From assembly GCA_038380795.1 (NCBI GenBank), contig CM076263.1:325001-389000 (forward strand): 64,000 bases of DNA, given 5' to 3'. The notes beneath the pieces were generated by a model, which was not told where the DNA came from, made no database searches, and saw only the letters and a program-made list of their open reading frames with translations. Of this stretch, positions 22,421-35,400 are shown one piece after another. Every line of letters starts with the position of its first letter. Position 1 is the stretch's first letter. Origin of the DNA: Pyrocephalus nanus. Lineage: Eukaryota > Chordata > Aves > Passeriformes > Tyrannidae. A program made the position numbers and the translations under genes.

Positions 22421-25400
22421 TGCCCAGAGCAGATCCCACCAGATCCAGGGCTGGGCACCCGCTGGGAACAGGAACCATACTTGGACTTTCCCCAGGGGGC
22501 CTCAGTGTGACTCCCCAGCCCAGCCACTGCGGCTCCAGTAACGATTCCCATTAAAGGAACGCCAGCGCTGCTGGATAATGCGTGGAGGGTAAAGAAGGCA
22601 TTTAGAGGATGGAAAAATAATTGGTTTAGGAATCAAATTTGAAAAATGCAGCATCTTCCTGGAGCAGTGGGAGCACAAAGCCTCCGATCTTAATGAGCTG
22701 CCTCTGAAGGAGGCGGATGTGTCATTTTCCTGCGTACCAGTTTGCATTAGGAAGCTGCTGGGATGGGAATAGTCATTACCTGCTTCCCACAAAAACATTG
22801 GCTCCTCCCGAGCCAGGCGGTGCAGTTTCCCGTGGATGGGGACGGCGGCGGGCGAGGGGGCTGGAGCAGCCACCGCGGTGTGCAGGTGCACGGCGGAATT
22901 TCTGTGGAGCTGCAGCAGCTTCCCAGGAGCAGCCCACAATGGATATTAAAGGAGTCTGGGACACTCTGAGTTCTAATGAGCTCGTTTATACCCCTGCAAA
23001 CATCTTTTCCTCATTATTCCTCTGGAATTCTGAGTGCAGCATCTCTGGGGGGAGTGAAGGTGTGGCAGTGACATCCACCAGCCAGGATACCCTGGATCAG
23101 CAGCCATCCAATCCTTTGGGAAGGGAGCCGGGACCCACAGCCATTTTATTGCCAAACGATGAAACAACAAACATAGGCTGCTGCTCTTCCAAATCCATAG
23201 GCCAAACTGAATGGAAATGAGGAAAACCCCAGCTGGATGTTGTGTGTGTCTGTGTCCCTGCCCTGGCAAATGCTGGGAACCCCCTTCCCAACCTTCACTC
23301 CCCCAGCTTGCACCACACTGGGCTTTGTAGACATTTACCCTCCTTGTTATTTAAGATTAAAATCCCTTTCATGGCAAATCACATCCATTTCCCCAAGTAC
23401 AATTCCAGGACTTTTCCCCACCTTATCTCCCCAGTGTTCCCAGAGCCGTTAATGAACTTGCTGATGCTCATTAGTGCCACTGTTGGTTTGTGTGGAGCTA
23501 AAACACATCTGAAGCCAGACTTGGCAGCTGCCTTTTTAAAACCAGTGGCAGGAAAAAGATCCCCACTTTGGCCTGGATGTTTTGGAAATAATTTTGTTTT
23601 CATGCCTCCGTTTATTTTTATTTCCAGCTTGCTTTTATAAACGTGGAAACCCATGGAGAAATGGGACCTCTGGCTCCTTCAGCCAGGGGAATCCTTCAGG
23701 CTTTGTGTGGCACCGTGAGAGCTATGTATAAACCATAATAAACAGGGAACTGATAGGGAATGCTCGAGTGTTTCCAAAGGACACACTGCTCTTTACCTGA
23801 ATGTGGAGTTGGGATTCCAGAAAAACTGCTTGCAAATAACAGGAAAACTCTCTGGAAACATGGAAAGAGTGGTGTTGCCACCCCTGGACAGGAGACCCAT
23901 GCCCCAGGGCTCTCAATGTTCCAGAGGCACTTGGGAAATGTCCTTAACAACACACTTCAGCTGGTGGCCAGCCCTGAAGGGGTCAGGCAGTCAGGCTGGG
24001 TGGTCGCTGTAGGTCCCTTCCAGCTGAACATATTCCACTCCATCCCATTCTCTCTGGCAGCCGTGGCCACAAAAGGCCAGGGAGGCCCTGCCAGGTGGTT
24101 TGGAGCATTTCAGGGCTCCCTCTTCCCTTCCTTTCCCTCCCTGGTCAGGGAGAAGGCAGCTCCAATTCCCAAGCAGGGCAAAGCCAGGGCTCGTGTCCCT
24201 GGCGGCCTGGCAGATGCAGAGCCTGGAAAAGCACTTGGAAAGGTCAGGAGAATACATTAAACCTGTCTCCTGGCCACCTCAGCAGATGCTGGTGGGTCTT
24301 TGTGCCTGGGAACCTCGGGCAAAACGGCCCCGGCACCCCCTGGGCTCATCCCACGTGCCTGTGGAGTGGGGCCGGGTGGGACAGTAGCACCTTCCTCAGG
24401 AACAGGGAAAACCAAGCATCCTGCTGGGTGGGTGTCAGGGAAAGAGTGGGAACCACAGAGATGGGGTGGATTACTGGAGAGTACCCAGACACTGCACTGC
24501 CTGGGAGGTTTATCGGGGTAAAACTCCAGTTTGGGAGTTTGAATCCCACTCTTTGGGTTTATTTTTTAACTGCTGGTATCTCGGGGTTTGAGCCTCAGTG
24601 GTTCAGCCCCCAAAGTCCTGCTGGTCATTCGCACCATGGAGCAGAGTCTGTGCTCAGAGGCGCTTCCCGGGACCCCCCAGTCCTGCCTTGTGGGGGAGCT
24701 GCGGATGGCACTGGTGGGACAGCCCCTTACAGCCACTGCCGGTGCCAGGAAATGGGAGGGGGGCAGGAAGGCAGCTCTGGAAATGGAAAATATTCCTTTA
24801 ATTAAGAAATAAAAGCTACTCCCAGCTCCGAGTGCACAGCCCCGCTGGATTCACGGAGGGTTGAGGGAGAGCAGGATCTGGCCAGTGGCTGGAAGAGATA
24901 AGCCATATGTCTGCACACTCTGGAATGTGGAACAGGGATAATTACGTGATATTCCCGCTGATAACAAACCTCCCCCGTGATGGGTGGCGGTGGCAGCTTT
25001 TCACAGCGTTGGTGTTTGCAGGGAAACACGGGGCGTGAAAATGGAGATTACGGCGGAGCTGTTGTTCCAGACGGAGCATGGAAATGCAGCTCCCAGGCTC
25101 CTGGGCCCTGGGGAGCCGGGAACCGGGCAGGGTGGGGGTTCTCTGAGGGTGTTTGGGCAGGAAGGGAGCACAGGGATCATTCCAGCCCCTGCCATGGGTG
25201 GAAGCAGGCACTATGCACTGGCACGGGCCGCTCTCAGCCCCGGCCAAGCGTGTGCTGAACACAACCTGAACACCCACTTGGTGTCAAGTTGGGGCCAAAC
25301 AGCAGGAAAAAGGCTCCTGGGACAGGGACTGTGTCCAGGCCTTCCCGGGGCGTGGGGCCATCCCCGCGTGCCCTCAGCCGATGGCTCCTGGTGCCAGCTC

Positions 25401-27875
25401 TCCCCAGCTCCTTGTGTTTACATTCCTTCTGCTTAATATCTCTGTAATCTTCCCTGGCATCATCCACTCGGAATTCTTCTCCTCCCACTTCACACTTCGG
25501 AGGAGCCTTCTGGTCCCGCAGCAGATGCATTGTGAAGCCTCTCCTTCCCCGGCGCCTGCATATGCTTCATTAAAAGTGTTTGTTTCCTTGAGCAGCTCCA
25601 AGTTGGGATGTGACAAAAAAAAAAAAAAAAAGATCCCAACTTTTTTGGACTTTTCCTGGCAGTCCCCGGGCCCGGGCTCCAGGCTCTCGGGGTGCCTGTG
25701 TCACCCGCCCGCTCTGTGCCAGCATCATCCTGTCCTGCTGGGAGTGGCTCCGACGTGCTCCCGCACCCAAAGATAGAAATTGGGCTTTTTTATCCCTGCA
25801 CATGAAAGAACATGGTGGGAGGTGCCAACTGGGAGCGGCAGAAACCGGGATAGATTTCACCACGGTTGCCTAGTGATGGGAATGCGGCAGGCTGGCAATT
25901 CCCAGCCCCTCTGGCACGGGAAAGGGTGTTCCAAGGGGACAGGGCACACGCGGGACACCCCAGAGCCTGGGGGTCACCCTGCGGTTAAAGTGAGGCACGG
26001 CCAGGCACGGATCCCAGCTCTGCTCAGGGATGTCCTCAGCGCTCCCGGGCTCTGCTGCTTCCTGCAAGGATACCCTGGGAAAGCGTTCCCCCTAAACACT
26101 CCCTCCAGGTGCTGCTGGGAAGCCCGGCCCAGCCCTGGTGAGACTCTGCTCCATACCCCCTGCACAGAGCCAGAATTCCTGCCTGCATTAACAGCCCTGT
26201 GCACAGGTTTTTATGGAATGGCTCTGGACACAGCTGCCGTTCATAAAATACCCCAGCCTGGACTTTTATTCCTCTTGGAAAAGGGATTTGGTTACAATTC
26301 CTACAAATGTGGGGATGTTAAAAACAGCAGTATCCTGCAAGCCCTGACACACATGGGATGTTAAGTTCCATAAAGCATGTAAGGGTATCCCAGACTGTGG
26401 GATTCCACATCCTTTATAACAGCAGTATTACACCACATTTCAGGATGCTTCCCACTGGGAAGCATCGCCTTTGTCCTGTCTTTTCCATGGGCAGGGCTGC
26501 TGAGGTAGAGGTGTTCTGTTCTGTCCTGTCCTGTGTGCCTTTGGGGGGGAATTCTCATTTTTCCCATTTAGAACTGGAATTGCAGCTGGGAAAACACAGC
26601 CCTTCTCCCAGTCCCTACAGAAGCATTCGGGAGAGCCCTTACTGGCTGGTGGGAGCTCTGTGGGCTGAAGGGGGGGCTGCACCCACCATCCCACCATTCC
26701 CAGGCTGCCGGCCCTTCCTTCCATCCACCCCATCCCACCTTGGCTTCCCAACTGCGAAAAGTGAGGCAGGAGCTCCATCCTTGGCATTCCATCACCGTGG
26801 CTCTAGCGGGGAGGAACAGATGCTGTTCCTGCTCCTGCTGTCCTGGAACTTGCTGAACAATTTGGGGGTGATGGATGAGAAGCTCCAAGATGATTTCCAG
26901 CCATGCTGGGGGCAGTCCCAGGGAAGAGCCACCCTTCCCACGGGGAGAGCTCTGGAGTGGACCCTCCGTGATCCAACCCAGCTCTGGAGCCCGTGGCTGC
27001 TCCGAGGTGTGAAGAGCCTGGTCTGCATCGAGCTCTAGAGACACTGAGCCCATCCAGCAGCACATCCAGTGGGATCTGCAGCAGCAGCTGCTCCAGAGGG
27101 GTCTGCCCTGTCCCTCCCCAGCCCCACCACCAGCTGGAAAGGACTCTTTTTTATAAGATTCACTCAATAGTTAAAAAAATCCCCAAACATTTGTCCTTAT
27201 TTCACTTACAACAGTAAGAGCCAGTGCAATTCTCAAGCTGAAATTTAATTAATTGCAGTTATTTGTCCTGAAGTTGATGGATTTACTCCCATCCCTAAGC
27301 ACAGGATGGAATCCTGTCAAGGTTGTGCAACCCTTTTCCCTGTCCCTGGTTTTCCAGTGCCCAGTTTTCCCCGTGCCTGGGGCAGCCACAGGTGGTTTTG
27401 GCAGCGAAGCATCACCTGCCTGTGTCTTCCAAAGCCCAAAACTCCAAGGGAAAGGTAGGAGCCGCAGTTTGACACTTGCCAACTGCTCGGATCCTCGTTG
27501 TCACTGGAAGTCACCGTGCCCCCGACTGTTGCTGAGTTTCACATCCCATTTTTCTGCTGTCTGGAATGAAAAATGCCAGCACACGGCTCCTTCCCCCGGC
27601 AGGTACCGCTGTCGAACATGTTGCCTTCCCGACATGACACGGAGCCTAAAAACTCACAGAGAGACTAATTACTGCAGAAAATTGCTGCAGAGCCCCTTTC
27701 CTGGAGGTGGAGCTGACAGCCCCCAGCCCAGCCCCCCGCCCGGGAGAGCTGTCACTGTGTCCTGCTCCGGGATCCAGAGGGAATCCTGCGGATCCCACTG
27801 GGATGGGCACATCAGGGGCTCACAAACACGAGGGTTCAGCCCCCTTGGGCTGCCTGGGAGACAGATCTAGCAGCA
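22421..27875. other. Intergenic sequence with little recognisable content
   Basis: Contains a weak CR1-like tail at about 23985-24050 ('ggtcgctgtaggtcccttcc') and an A run near 25614-25631. ORFs of about 190-240 codons (24095-24805, 25780-26364, 26358-27038, 27253-27870 on plus) lack recognisable domains, conserved-looking splice borders or Kozak context. I see no supported gene. Confidence 0.45.
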
Positions 27876-27879
27876 TCCA

Positions 27880-28260
27880 ACCACCTAAACCGGGCCTAAA
27901 ATACTTACAATTAAAACCTGCTAGACCTCTCTGCATCCCGCCCTTCCCAGAAATAATATTGATAAATACAAATGTGTAAGAATAATAAATTCTTGAATAG
28001 AACTGCAGTTAAATTAATGCCACAATAGCTACAAATAAGCCTCCGAATGGAAGATCTGATATAAGAGCAAAGTGCCAGGAGATAACTGATCTGGAAGCTG
28101 AGGAATTAGCTCCGATTTACCTAGATGAGGTATAATAAATGTAATGGATAGCAGTCACATGCGTGTAGCTCTAATTTCCTCAGATTCGGAAAATAATGCC
28201 ACATGAATTCCTTTAAAGAGTCATTTTGCCCAGGAAAATTAAACTGGGAGAGCATATTGT
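27880..28260. other. Candidate conserved non-coding element
   Basis: Repeat-free AT-rich block with 'aataatattgataaataca', 'aagaataataaattcttgaa', 'gttaaattaatgccaca' and 'gtataataaatgtaatgg', dense in homeodomain and FOX-type cores. No ORF. Enhancer role is inferred. Confidence 0.35.
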
Positions 28261-30420
28261 TTCTGTGAAATATTGAGCTGTGCAATTGGAGCTGCTGTGT
28301 GCTCTGAGCAGACCTGGGGGGGGGACTCATCTTCCCTCCCCTCGGAGCTGCCTTGGGAGGGTGGGAAACCTTTCATTTCTGGTGGCCAAAAATGGGAGGA
28401 ATTTTACCAAAACACCCCCAACATTTGTCTCCCTCTTTATCCTTTGACACTAAAGTGGGGTACACAGAGAAACCACCTAAGATTCCCTGTTCCTTTTGGG
28501 ATGAGTTACTTGGGAGTTGATCCTGTGAGTTAATAAAGCATCCTTGTTAAAAGCTACGGATAATTTGCTGGAATTGCTTTTGTGGGATCAAATCCCAGCA
28601 CACTTTGCCTGGGAGTGGAGCCACCTGAAGGACTGTGCCACTTGGGTTTCTCCACCTTTCCTGGCTCAAGAAGCAGCTCCAAGGCTGAATCAGTCTGGCA
28701 CTGAAGGAATCATAGCCTGGAATGTGTGTAAAGACAGGCTGGACAATCACAGGATTAGGATTATTGGTTGGATTTGGGTTAATGTTTGGTAATGGAAATG
28801 CCATTTCTGCAGGATAAAAGGTGTTTTGGTGCCTGATCCATGAGCAGAGGACGATCCCGTGCCCGTGCTTCCCTTGAAACCTGCATTCCCACACAGGACT
28901 TCGCGCTTACAGAGACACAAACCAGGAAAAATGAAAGAGAAGAATTTTCAGAAAGTGAGAAAAATTAATTAATATTTCCTAGAAGTTCATTTAAGGGGAA
29001 AAACGGCCTTTTGCCAGGGAATGGTGTGCTTGTGGTGTGTGTTTCTGTGCCTGAGCCCATGCAGGGAGAAAAATACACCTCTGAAAGGGGAGGAAAAGTG
29101 CCGGAGAGATTTTTATTGCCTGGTTTTTGGCAAGATGCTGCAAGTTGGAGATTTCCTCCAGTGTTAATAACACAGTGTTAGTGACACACGGCTGCCTTCC
29201 TGGAGTTCAACCTCCACGAATCCAGGAATTTAGGAAATGCAGGTCTGGTGGGGGAGAAAGGCAAACAAAAGCCTTCAGAAAAATTTAAACACTGAAAACA
29301 TTCATGTTGTGCAATCACAAATATTTCAAAGCATCGATGTGACCTGATGGAATTGCAGCATTTTGGCCATGAAATGTGATTTTTTGACAGGAAAAAATGG
29401 AATCCTCAAATTAAGTGAAAGAGCAATTATTTTCCAGTTTGTTTGTGAATCCTTCCAAAATTCTTACACTGAAAATTTTGGGGGTGAAAAAAGTGTGAAA
29501 TGCTCTGGAAGTTCTGCATGTGCTGTCAAGCGTTTGGAATTTAGGGAATAACTCAGATTTGGGGGGACACAAGGACAGAGCCCAAGTCTGGCCTGGCCGT
29601 GTGCTCAGGAAAGCCACGGAAGGTGATTTTTAGTGTCTGGAGAAATTGGGAAGCTCCACAAATCCCTGCTCCTCAATTTCCAATTGGATTTTTCAGTTGG
29701 AGGCTTTTCCACATGAGACACACCAAGGGAAAAACAACTCTTCGACTTAGAACTGAGGTACTCCTGGAGACAAATGTGATTAATGGGATAATCGTGGAAA
29801 TTTGAGGCAGTTCCTGCCATTTCCCACTCTCCAGGGGCTGGTTCTGCTTCCGTCCAACACCAGATGCAGATTCCTCAGCACCATTAGTATCCAATCCAGG
29901 AATATGACATTTGAAACCCTCTGTAATTATGGGATGAGTGGCATTAATGTAATCCTAAATAGCGTTTCTTGACTGAGGGAATTCTGGTGGAGCAAGTGTA
30001 CAGGCTCACCTTTCCCTAAATATATTCCCTACATGTATTCCCTAAATATATATGCACTCACACAGCGCTCCCAATAATATCCTTAAGTTAATCATCTCCT
30101 AATTAATCAATTATCAAGTCTTATTAGTTAAAGGGGAGTCGTGGAGCTCCTGATTCCCCCCTGCATTCGCATCCAAGCTGCTGCAGGACACACGTGAGGA
30201 ATTAAGGGACAAGTTCCTTAATCTGTACAAAGGGGAGGATTAAAATTAATCAATTAAAATTCAGATTACAGATAAATTATATATGAGGAAAAAACCAGAA
30301 AAAACAACATTTCTTTGGGAAAGCTGCCCCACCCAGTGCCCCACAGACAGTTTCTCCTGTATTTAACACAGTTTTTAAGTGATTGAGATGTTCTTTTCCC
30401 ATTCTCGTTTTCCAGTCGGG
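28261..30420. other. Intergenic sequence, AT-rich in part
   Basis: No repeat family or exon recognised. A patch at 29920-30130 ('gcattaatgtaatcctaaat', 'ctaattaatcaattatcaag') is another, weaker AT-rich candidate element. Confidence 0.4.
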
Positions 30421-30545
30421 AACAGCAAGGGCGTTGCGGCCGCACTTCCCAGCTCCAGGCGCAGCTCCAGAACGAGGAGTTTTGGGGTCTCCTGCCCCAG
30501 AGGTTCGCGTCGAGGCTCTGCGAGCCCCGGACGGTGACACGCGTG

Positions 30546-30832
30546 TCCCCGAGCGCATCCCGCGTGCATCCCGAGCTCATCATCCCGCGCGCATCATCCC
30601 GAGCGCATCATCCCGAGTGCATCCCGCGTGCATCCCGAGCTCATCATCCCGCGCGCATCATCCCGCGCGCATCATCCCGCGCGCATCCCGCGTGCATCCC
30701 GAGCTCATCATCCCGCACGCATCATCCTGAGCGCATCATCCCGAGCGCATCCCGAGCACATCCCGCACGCATCATCCCGCGCGCATCATCCCGAGTGCAT
30801 CCCGCGCGCATCCCGAGCTCATCATCCCGAGC
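30546..30832. repeat. CpG-rich minisatellite of about 13-bp modules
   Basis: Tandem modules of the form 'gcgcatcatcccgc' and 'gtgcatcccgagctcatc' repeated some twenty times. Each module carries one or more CpG and 'gcgc' steps. Open frames on both strands here are artefacts of the repeat. Confidence 0.95.
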
Positions 30833-30848
30833 GGCTCGGCCGGGGCGG

Positions 30849-30867
30849 CAGCGCCACCTGCCGGCGG
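30849..30867. promoter_or_regulatory. CTCF-like motif between two minisatellites
   Basis: The plus strand reads 'CAGCGCCACCTGCCGGCGG', close to the reverse complement of the CTCF core (compare 'AGCGCCCCCTGCTGG'). It is in unique sequence between two CpG-rich arrays downstream of the TXNL1 3' end. Binding is inferred from the motif alone. Confidence 0.4.
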
Positions 30868-30924
30868 TGTCTGGAACTGCCGGGGCAGTCGGGCGGGAAG
30901 GCGGCGCAGGGACCCCCCCTCCGG

Positions 30925-31178
30925 GAGGGGAGCGGGATCGGGATCCGAGCGGAGCGGGATCCGAGCGGGAGCGGGATCCGAGCGGGATCGGGATCCGAGC
31001 GGGACGAGAGGGGAGCAGGGTCGGGATCCGAGCGGAGCGGGAGGGGAGCGGGATCGGGATCCGAGCGGAGCGGGAGGGGAGCAGGATCGGGAGGGGAGCA
31101 GGAGCGGGATCCGAGCGGGATCGGGATCCCAGCGGGAGCGGGATCCGAGCGGAGCGGGAGGGGAGCGGGATCGCTGAA
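30925..31178. repeat. GC-rich minisatellite of 'gagcgggatc' modules
   Basis: Modules 'gagcgggatccgagcggga' and 'gagcgggatcgggatccga' repeat for about 250 bp. They are purine-rich on the plus strand and dense in CpG. Confidence 0.95.
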
Positions 31179-31279
31179 CCCGGCACTGAACTCAGGCGGG
31201 AGCGAGGGAGGACATCCCGTACCGAGGCCTTTCCCCGAGACTCCGAAGGGGAGGAGTGCACAAAGTCAGGAACGGGAAG

Positions 31280-32426
31280 TTATTCGTATTAAAAATGGTT
31301 TATTTCTATTTACAGTTCCGCGTCTTACATCCCTCGAAACAAAAGAGTAAGGAATGAGGAGTCAAGCTGTCATCGTGTGCCACTGACTAACACGGCTCCA
31401 TGAGGATCCTGGAATATGCAGTGAGAGTGAAAACAAAACAGTGCCCCTCAGAAAATTCGGTTTTCTAGAGAATTCCCGGTTTTCTTTGGGAAAAAAAAAA
31501 AAAAAAAAAATCTCTATTTTAGCAGGAAATTCACTTGGGATGAACATCCAAACGTGCCAAGGCAGAAGAACCACCCCACTGTGTCCAAGGAACAGCAATT
31601 AGGCCAGGATTTAAGTTTTAATGGGATTTGTGTAATTAAAAATGCAGTAAATTTAACTGAACAAAGAGATTAATTATGGCAATTAAACACTTTGTAAGTT
31701 TTCTTGGGAATTCAGAGAATTCTATGGATATGGTGCTGATCAATGCCTGATTTATTAACATTAATTTAGTAAGTTTTCTTGGAAGTATGCCCTAAGTAGT
31801 ATAAAAATTCCAATTAAGATGGAAAATTAATATTTGTAATAAATATTTCCTTACTGAGATCCAGAGAGAAAGAAAACATCCAATAAAATAAATCAGGAAC
31901 AACATCTAAATCCCAGCCTGCCCAGGAAACAAGGGCAGGCATTTCTAATAATATTTTAAAAACCAGTTTGGAAGACTAAGGAATTTCTTGGAAGTCAAGA
32001 TTTTAAATCTGCTTCCTCTGCTCTGATTTGGGAGGGAAATGAGAATTAAATTGGTGAAGTTCCTCCTATCCAAGAATTAGCTGTATTTTGTGGCAATAAG
32101 GATCCAAAGTAACTCAGATTTCTCTTGTGTTTGACATTAGAAACTCTGAGCAAGCATTTTCTGTGGAGCTTTTCACTGGAGTCAGAAAGTTCCAATGGAA
32201 TAAAAGAGCCACGACAAAATTCAACGTGGCCAAAATCAGGAATTTTATCTACAAATCCATGGAGGAGGAGGACACCAGAAACACACTCCAGCTCAAAGCA
32301 ATGATTTATTGGAAATGGCAGTAAATCAAACGGACAGTCTCTGGTTATGGTCAAGCAATTATCCAGGAGTCAGAGAGGAAACGGGGAATCTCGGACTGGG
32401 ATAAGGCCTTCCAGTGGCTTTGCTTC
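31280..32426 (-). other. TXNL1: TXNL1 3' untranslated region (approximate)
   Basis: Follows the TXNL1 stop codon on the minus strand. Minus-strand AATAAA signals are visible at 31304-31299, 31756-31751 and 32310-32305. The most distal one gives a UTR of about 1.1 kb ending just before the GC-rich minisatellites, but which signals are used cannot be told from sequence. A T20 run on the minus strand lies at 31491-31510. Confidence 0.5.
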
Positions 32427-32456
32427 CTAGTGGCTCTCTCCTTTTTTGCCAACTAC
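32427..32456 (-). CDS. TXNL1: TXNL1 coding exon 8 (terminal)
   Basis: Last nine residues VVGKKGESH followed by TAG. Acceptor CCCCTCTTCCAG. The short coding part is followed by the 3' UTR. Confidence 0.97.
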   Translation of the reverse strand, partial: VVGKKGESH

Positions 32457-35400
32457 CTGGAAGAGGGGAAAAAAATAGGAATAATGTTTCGTACCCCCTG
32501 GGCAGGACTTTTTTGGTTTGGGTAAATCCAAGTGCAACTCAATCCCCAGGGAGCGAATCCAGGAGCGTGCGTTACGGGAGCACCCGGAGGGATGGGAATC
32601 CTTCCCGGGCTTAGGAGGGATGGGGAACACACACAAACCCTTCTGTTTAGTGTTGAACACAGCAAGGCTCTTCTGGGAGGAGTTAGGAGACGGGAACTGC
32701 GAGAGAACACTCCAAAATCCAGGTTACATGTCAAGCATTAAACCTTAACACACTCCATCAAAAATTCAAGTGGGGAAAAAAAACCCCTGGATGCTCAATT
32801 TGAGGCTGCTCCTTTCCTCAGCATCCTTTCCATGGGCTTCCCCGAAAATACTGACCTTGTAATGCAGCTCAAACCTGTACAACAATCCAGGAATTCACAG
32901 GTATTCCAAAAAAACCCCAACCCCCTCAGCCCTGAATCCTTGGACCCACTGGAAGCATTTTTCCTCCTCCTTCCCCTTTTTAATTCCTTGTCAAACTGCA
33001 ACAGGGAGGAATTCTCTCCCATTTTCACCTCAAGGAATCCCTAATCAGGAGCATTTCCAACTGGAAATTCAACCTAATGCTCAAAGGCGAGAAAATTCCA
33101 ACCTGGCAATGTGAGGGAAGAAGAACAAAATCAGATAAAGTCAATTAATCCGGTTAAAAAAATACAGTTAAACTTATCATGGAGCAAAATCTATCCCTGC
33201 TGTGCTTCCAAAATGTGTCCACACACAGATTAGGCAAAGAAATCAGGAAAAGAAAAAGGAAAACCAGAGTTAAAAGATTAGGGATTAGGTGTTAGGAAGT
33301 ATGGAATACCAACAAAAATGTTTGATACCAGTCGGAGTCAGAGAGGGACAAGTGGCCCATGTGAATTATCTGGAAAACCCAGCACATGGATATGGATATT
33401 TTGGCATCTCAGCTCAAACTCCACCTGTTTTCTGCCCATCCCACCCCCCAGTCCCACAGGAAATGTTCATTAAACCCACGGGTAGGTGGGGTTAATTCCA
33501 TTTGCCTTCCTTTCCATTAAGATATTACAAAGGAGCCCTGGCAGAGCATCTCCACCAGCCCCACAAAATTCTGGGAAAGGACTCTTTGGTGTGACCTTAA
33601 AATGGCAAGTTCAGGGTAAAACCGGGGCAGAATTTGGGCAAGTGAAGTGTTTAAGGAATGATTTGGAGCAGGGAGAGGAGGGAGAAGCTGAGCTGGTGAG
33701 GTGGGAGGTGAAGAAGGTGCTGGGATTGTGGGAAGGGCAGGAGCTGAGCAGAGGGAGGCAGGGAAGGAGTGCGAGGCCACACCAATCCCATTATTACTTT
33801 TTAATTTCTTCTGCCCTTTTAGTTCTTTGGGAATGGGGAGTTAAGCTGGAAAACAAACAGAAGGAGCGTTACAAGAACCAAAGCAGCAGCAAAAGGTGTA
33901 AAAACGTGTAGTGCAAACAGGCAGGTCTGAGGAGAACCACAGAATTTACTCCAGAGGGGACAAAACATATCCCCCACCCTGTCAGTATTTATCTGTGGCT
34001 CTTCCCACTACTCTCCATGGGCCTAAGCAGCAACTTCCTCCCTGGTGTCCCTATTTTCCATTGCTCTAAAAGACTTCCCTCCTCCCCAAACTCCACGTTC
34101 AGGAAGGAGAACAGGAATGTTATATGTAGTGTTGATGAGGATCTGACTGGGGCAGATCAGCCAGTTCATAACCCAGCCCTGCTCCTCTATTTGTCAGCAC
34201 TCCTTTCCCATCCTGACCTGCCCAGCACAATTCCAGGAGTGCTGTGTTCACAGACGTTCTCCTTTCCAATTTCAAAAGCCATAGAAAACAACAAAGCAAC
34301 TCCCAGATTTGTAGCTTGGGAAGAATCCTGCAATCTGGATTAAGTGAATTTTAGTCCATTAGAACAACTTTTTAATGACTTTGAGTTGCAGTGAAAGGCA
34401 GCAAAGCCTGTTAAACCTTTTTATTAACTTATTACCTGCAAAGAAACCCAGTTTTATGTTAAGGTCAAATTTTGCTGTTATAAATTCAGTGGGTGCCACG
34501 TTGGTGTTAGTGCTTTAACCTTCTGAAATTAAAGGTTATTTGTAACATCAGTTGTGGTGCTCTCAGTGTTATTGTCACCTCCACAGGAGTTTGCAGCAGC
34601 ATTTTCCAAAGGCTGCTAATTTTTAAAGCAGTTTATTTTAAAATAAGACCCTTTATGTTAAAGGTTCAAAAAAGGGAGTCCCAAAACCAAGATATAAATC
34701 TCAGCTGTTTAACATTGCTGTTGGTGTTCAGAACTTGCCAGCCCCTCAAATTTTCACCTTTACATTCTTACCACTGATTCTCACAAAGTGAATGACCAAA
34801 ACCTTGTAAGAAGTGGGTTTAGGAATAGGACTCACTCGTTTGAAGTCGTTCATGTTCGTGGCTTGCACTGGAGTGCCAATAAATGTGAAATATGTGATTC
34901 GTGTTGTCTCTTCATCACCATGATTGGACTGGACAAACAACTGAACAGGAAAGAAAGACCAAAAAAAAAAAAAAAGGGGGAGTTAAACTCTCCATCCCTC
35001 ACATAATATATAAAACATGAGGTGCTTGAGAAAAGTAACCAAATTAACACTTTTTTCCCAATTATAAAGGTCTCTAACACTTAGATGAGCTCCTGTCCTC
35101 CTAATTTAAATAATTATATATAGAATGCTCATGTCTTCCTGGTAGTTTGTCAAAACCCCACCCAGCTGGGATTTTCCCAGCTTCCACTTCCCCACCCTGA
35201 GGCCACAGTGAGGAAGCAAAACTGGATTCTAAGAAGTCCCAGCTCAGTAGAACAGAATCATTGAATCAGATGGGTTGGAATGGACCTCTGAGATCATCAA
35301 GTCCAACCCCTTCCAGTATTGACTGGAACGAGCATCCATGTCACGCTGTTTGGGCAGCCCCTGAGTTACTGCAGGGGAATTTCCCCCTCCAGGGTGCAGA

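Noticed and set aside
26358..27038. 226-codon plus-strand ORF
   Set aside because: No recognisable domain, weak start context, low-complexity composition typical of random GC-rich ORFs.
30534..31350. ORFs of 240-250 codons rich in Arg/Ser/Ala/His
   Set aside because: Products of two CpG-rich minisatellites; no family match, and antisense to the end of TXNL1.
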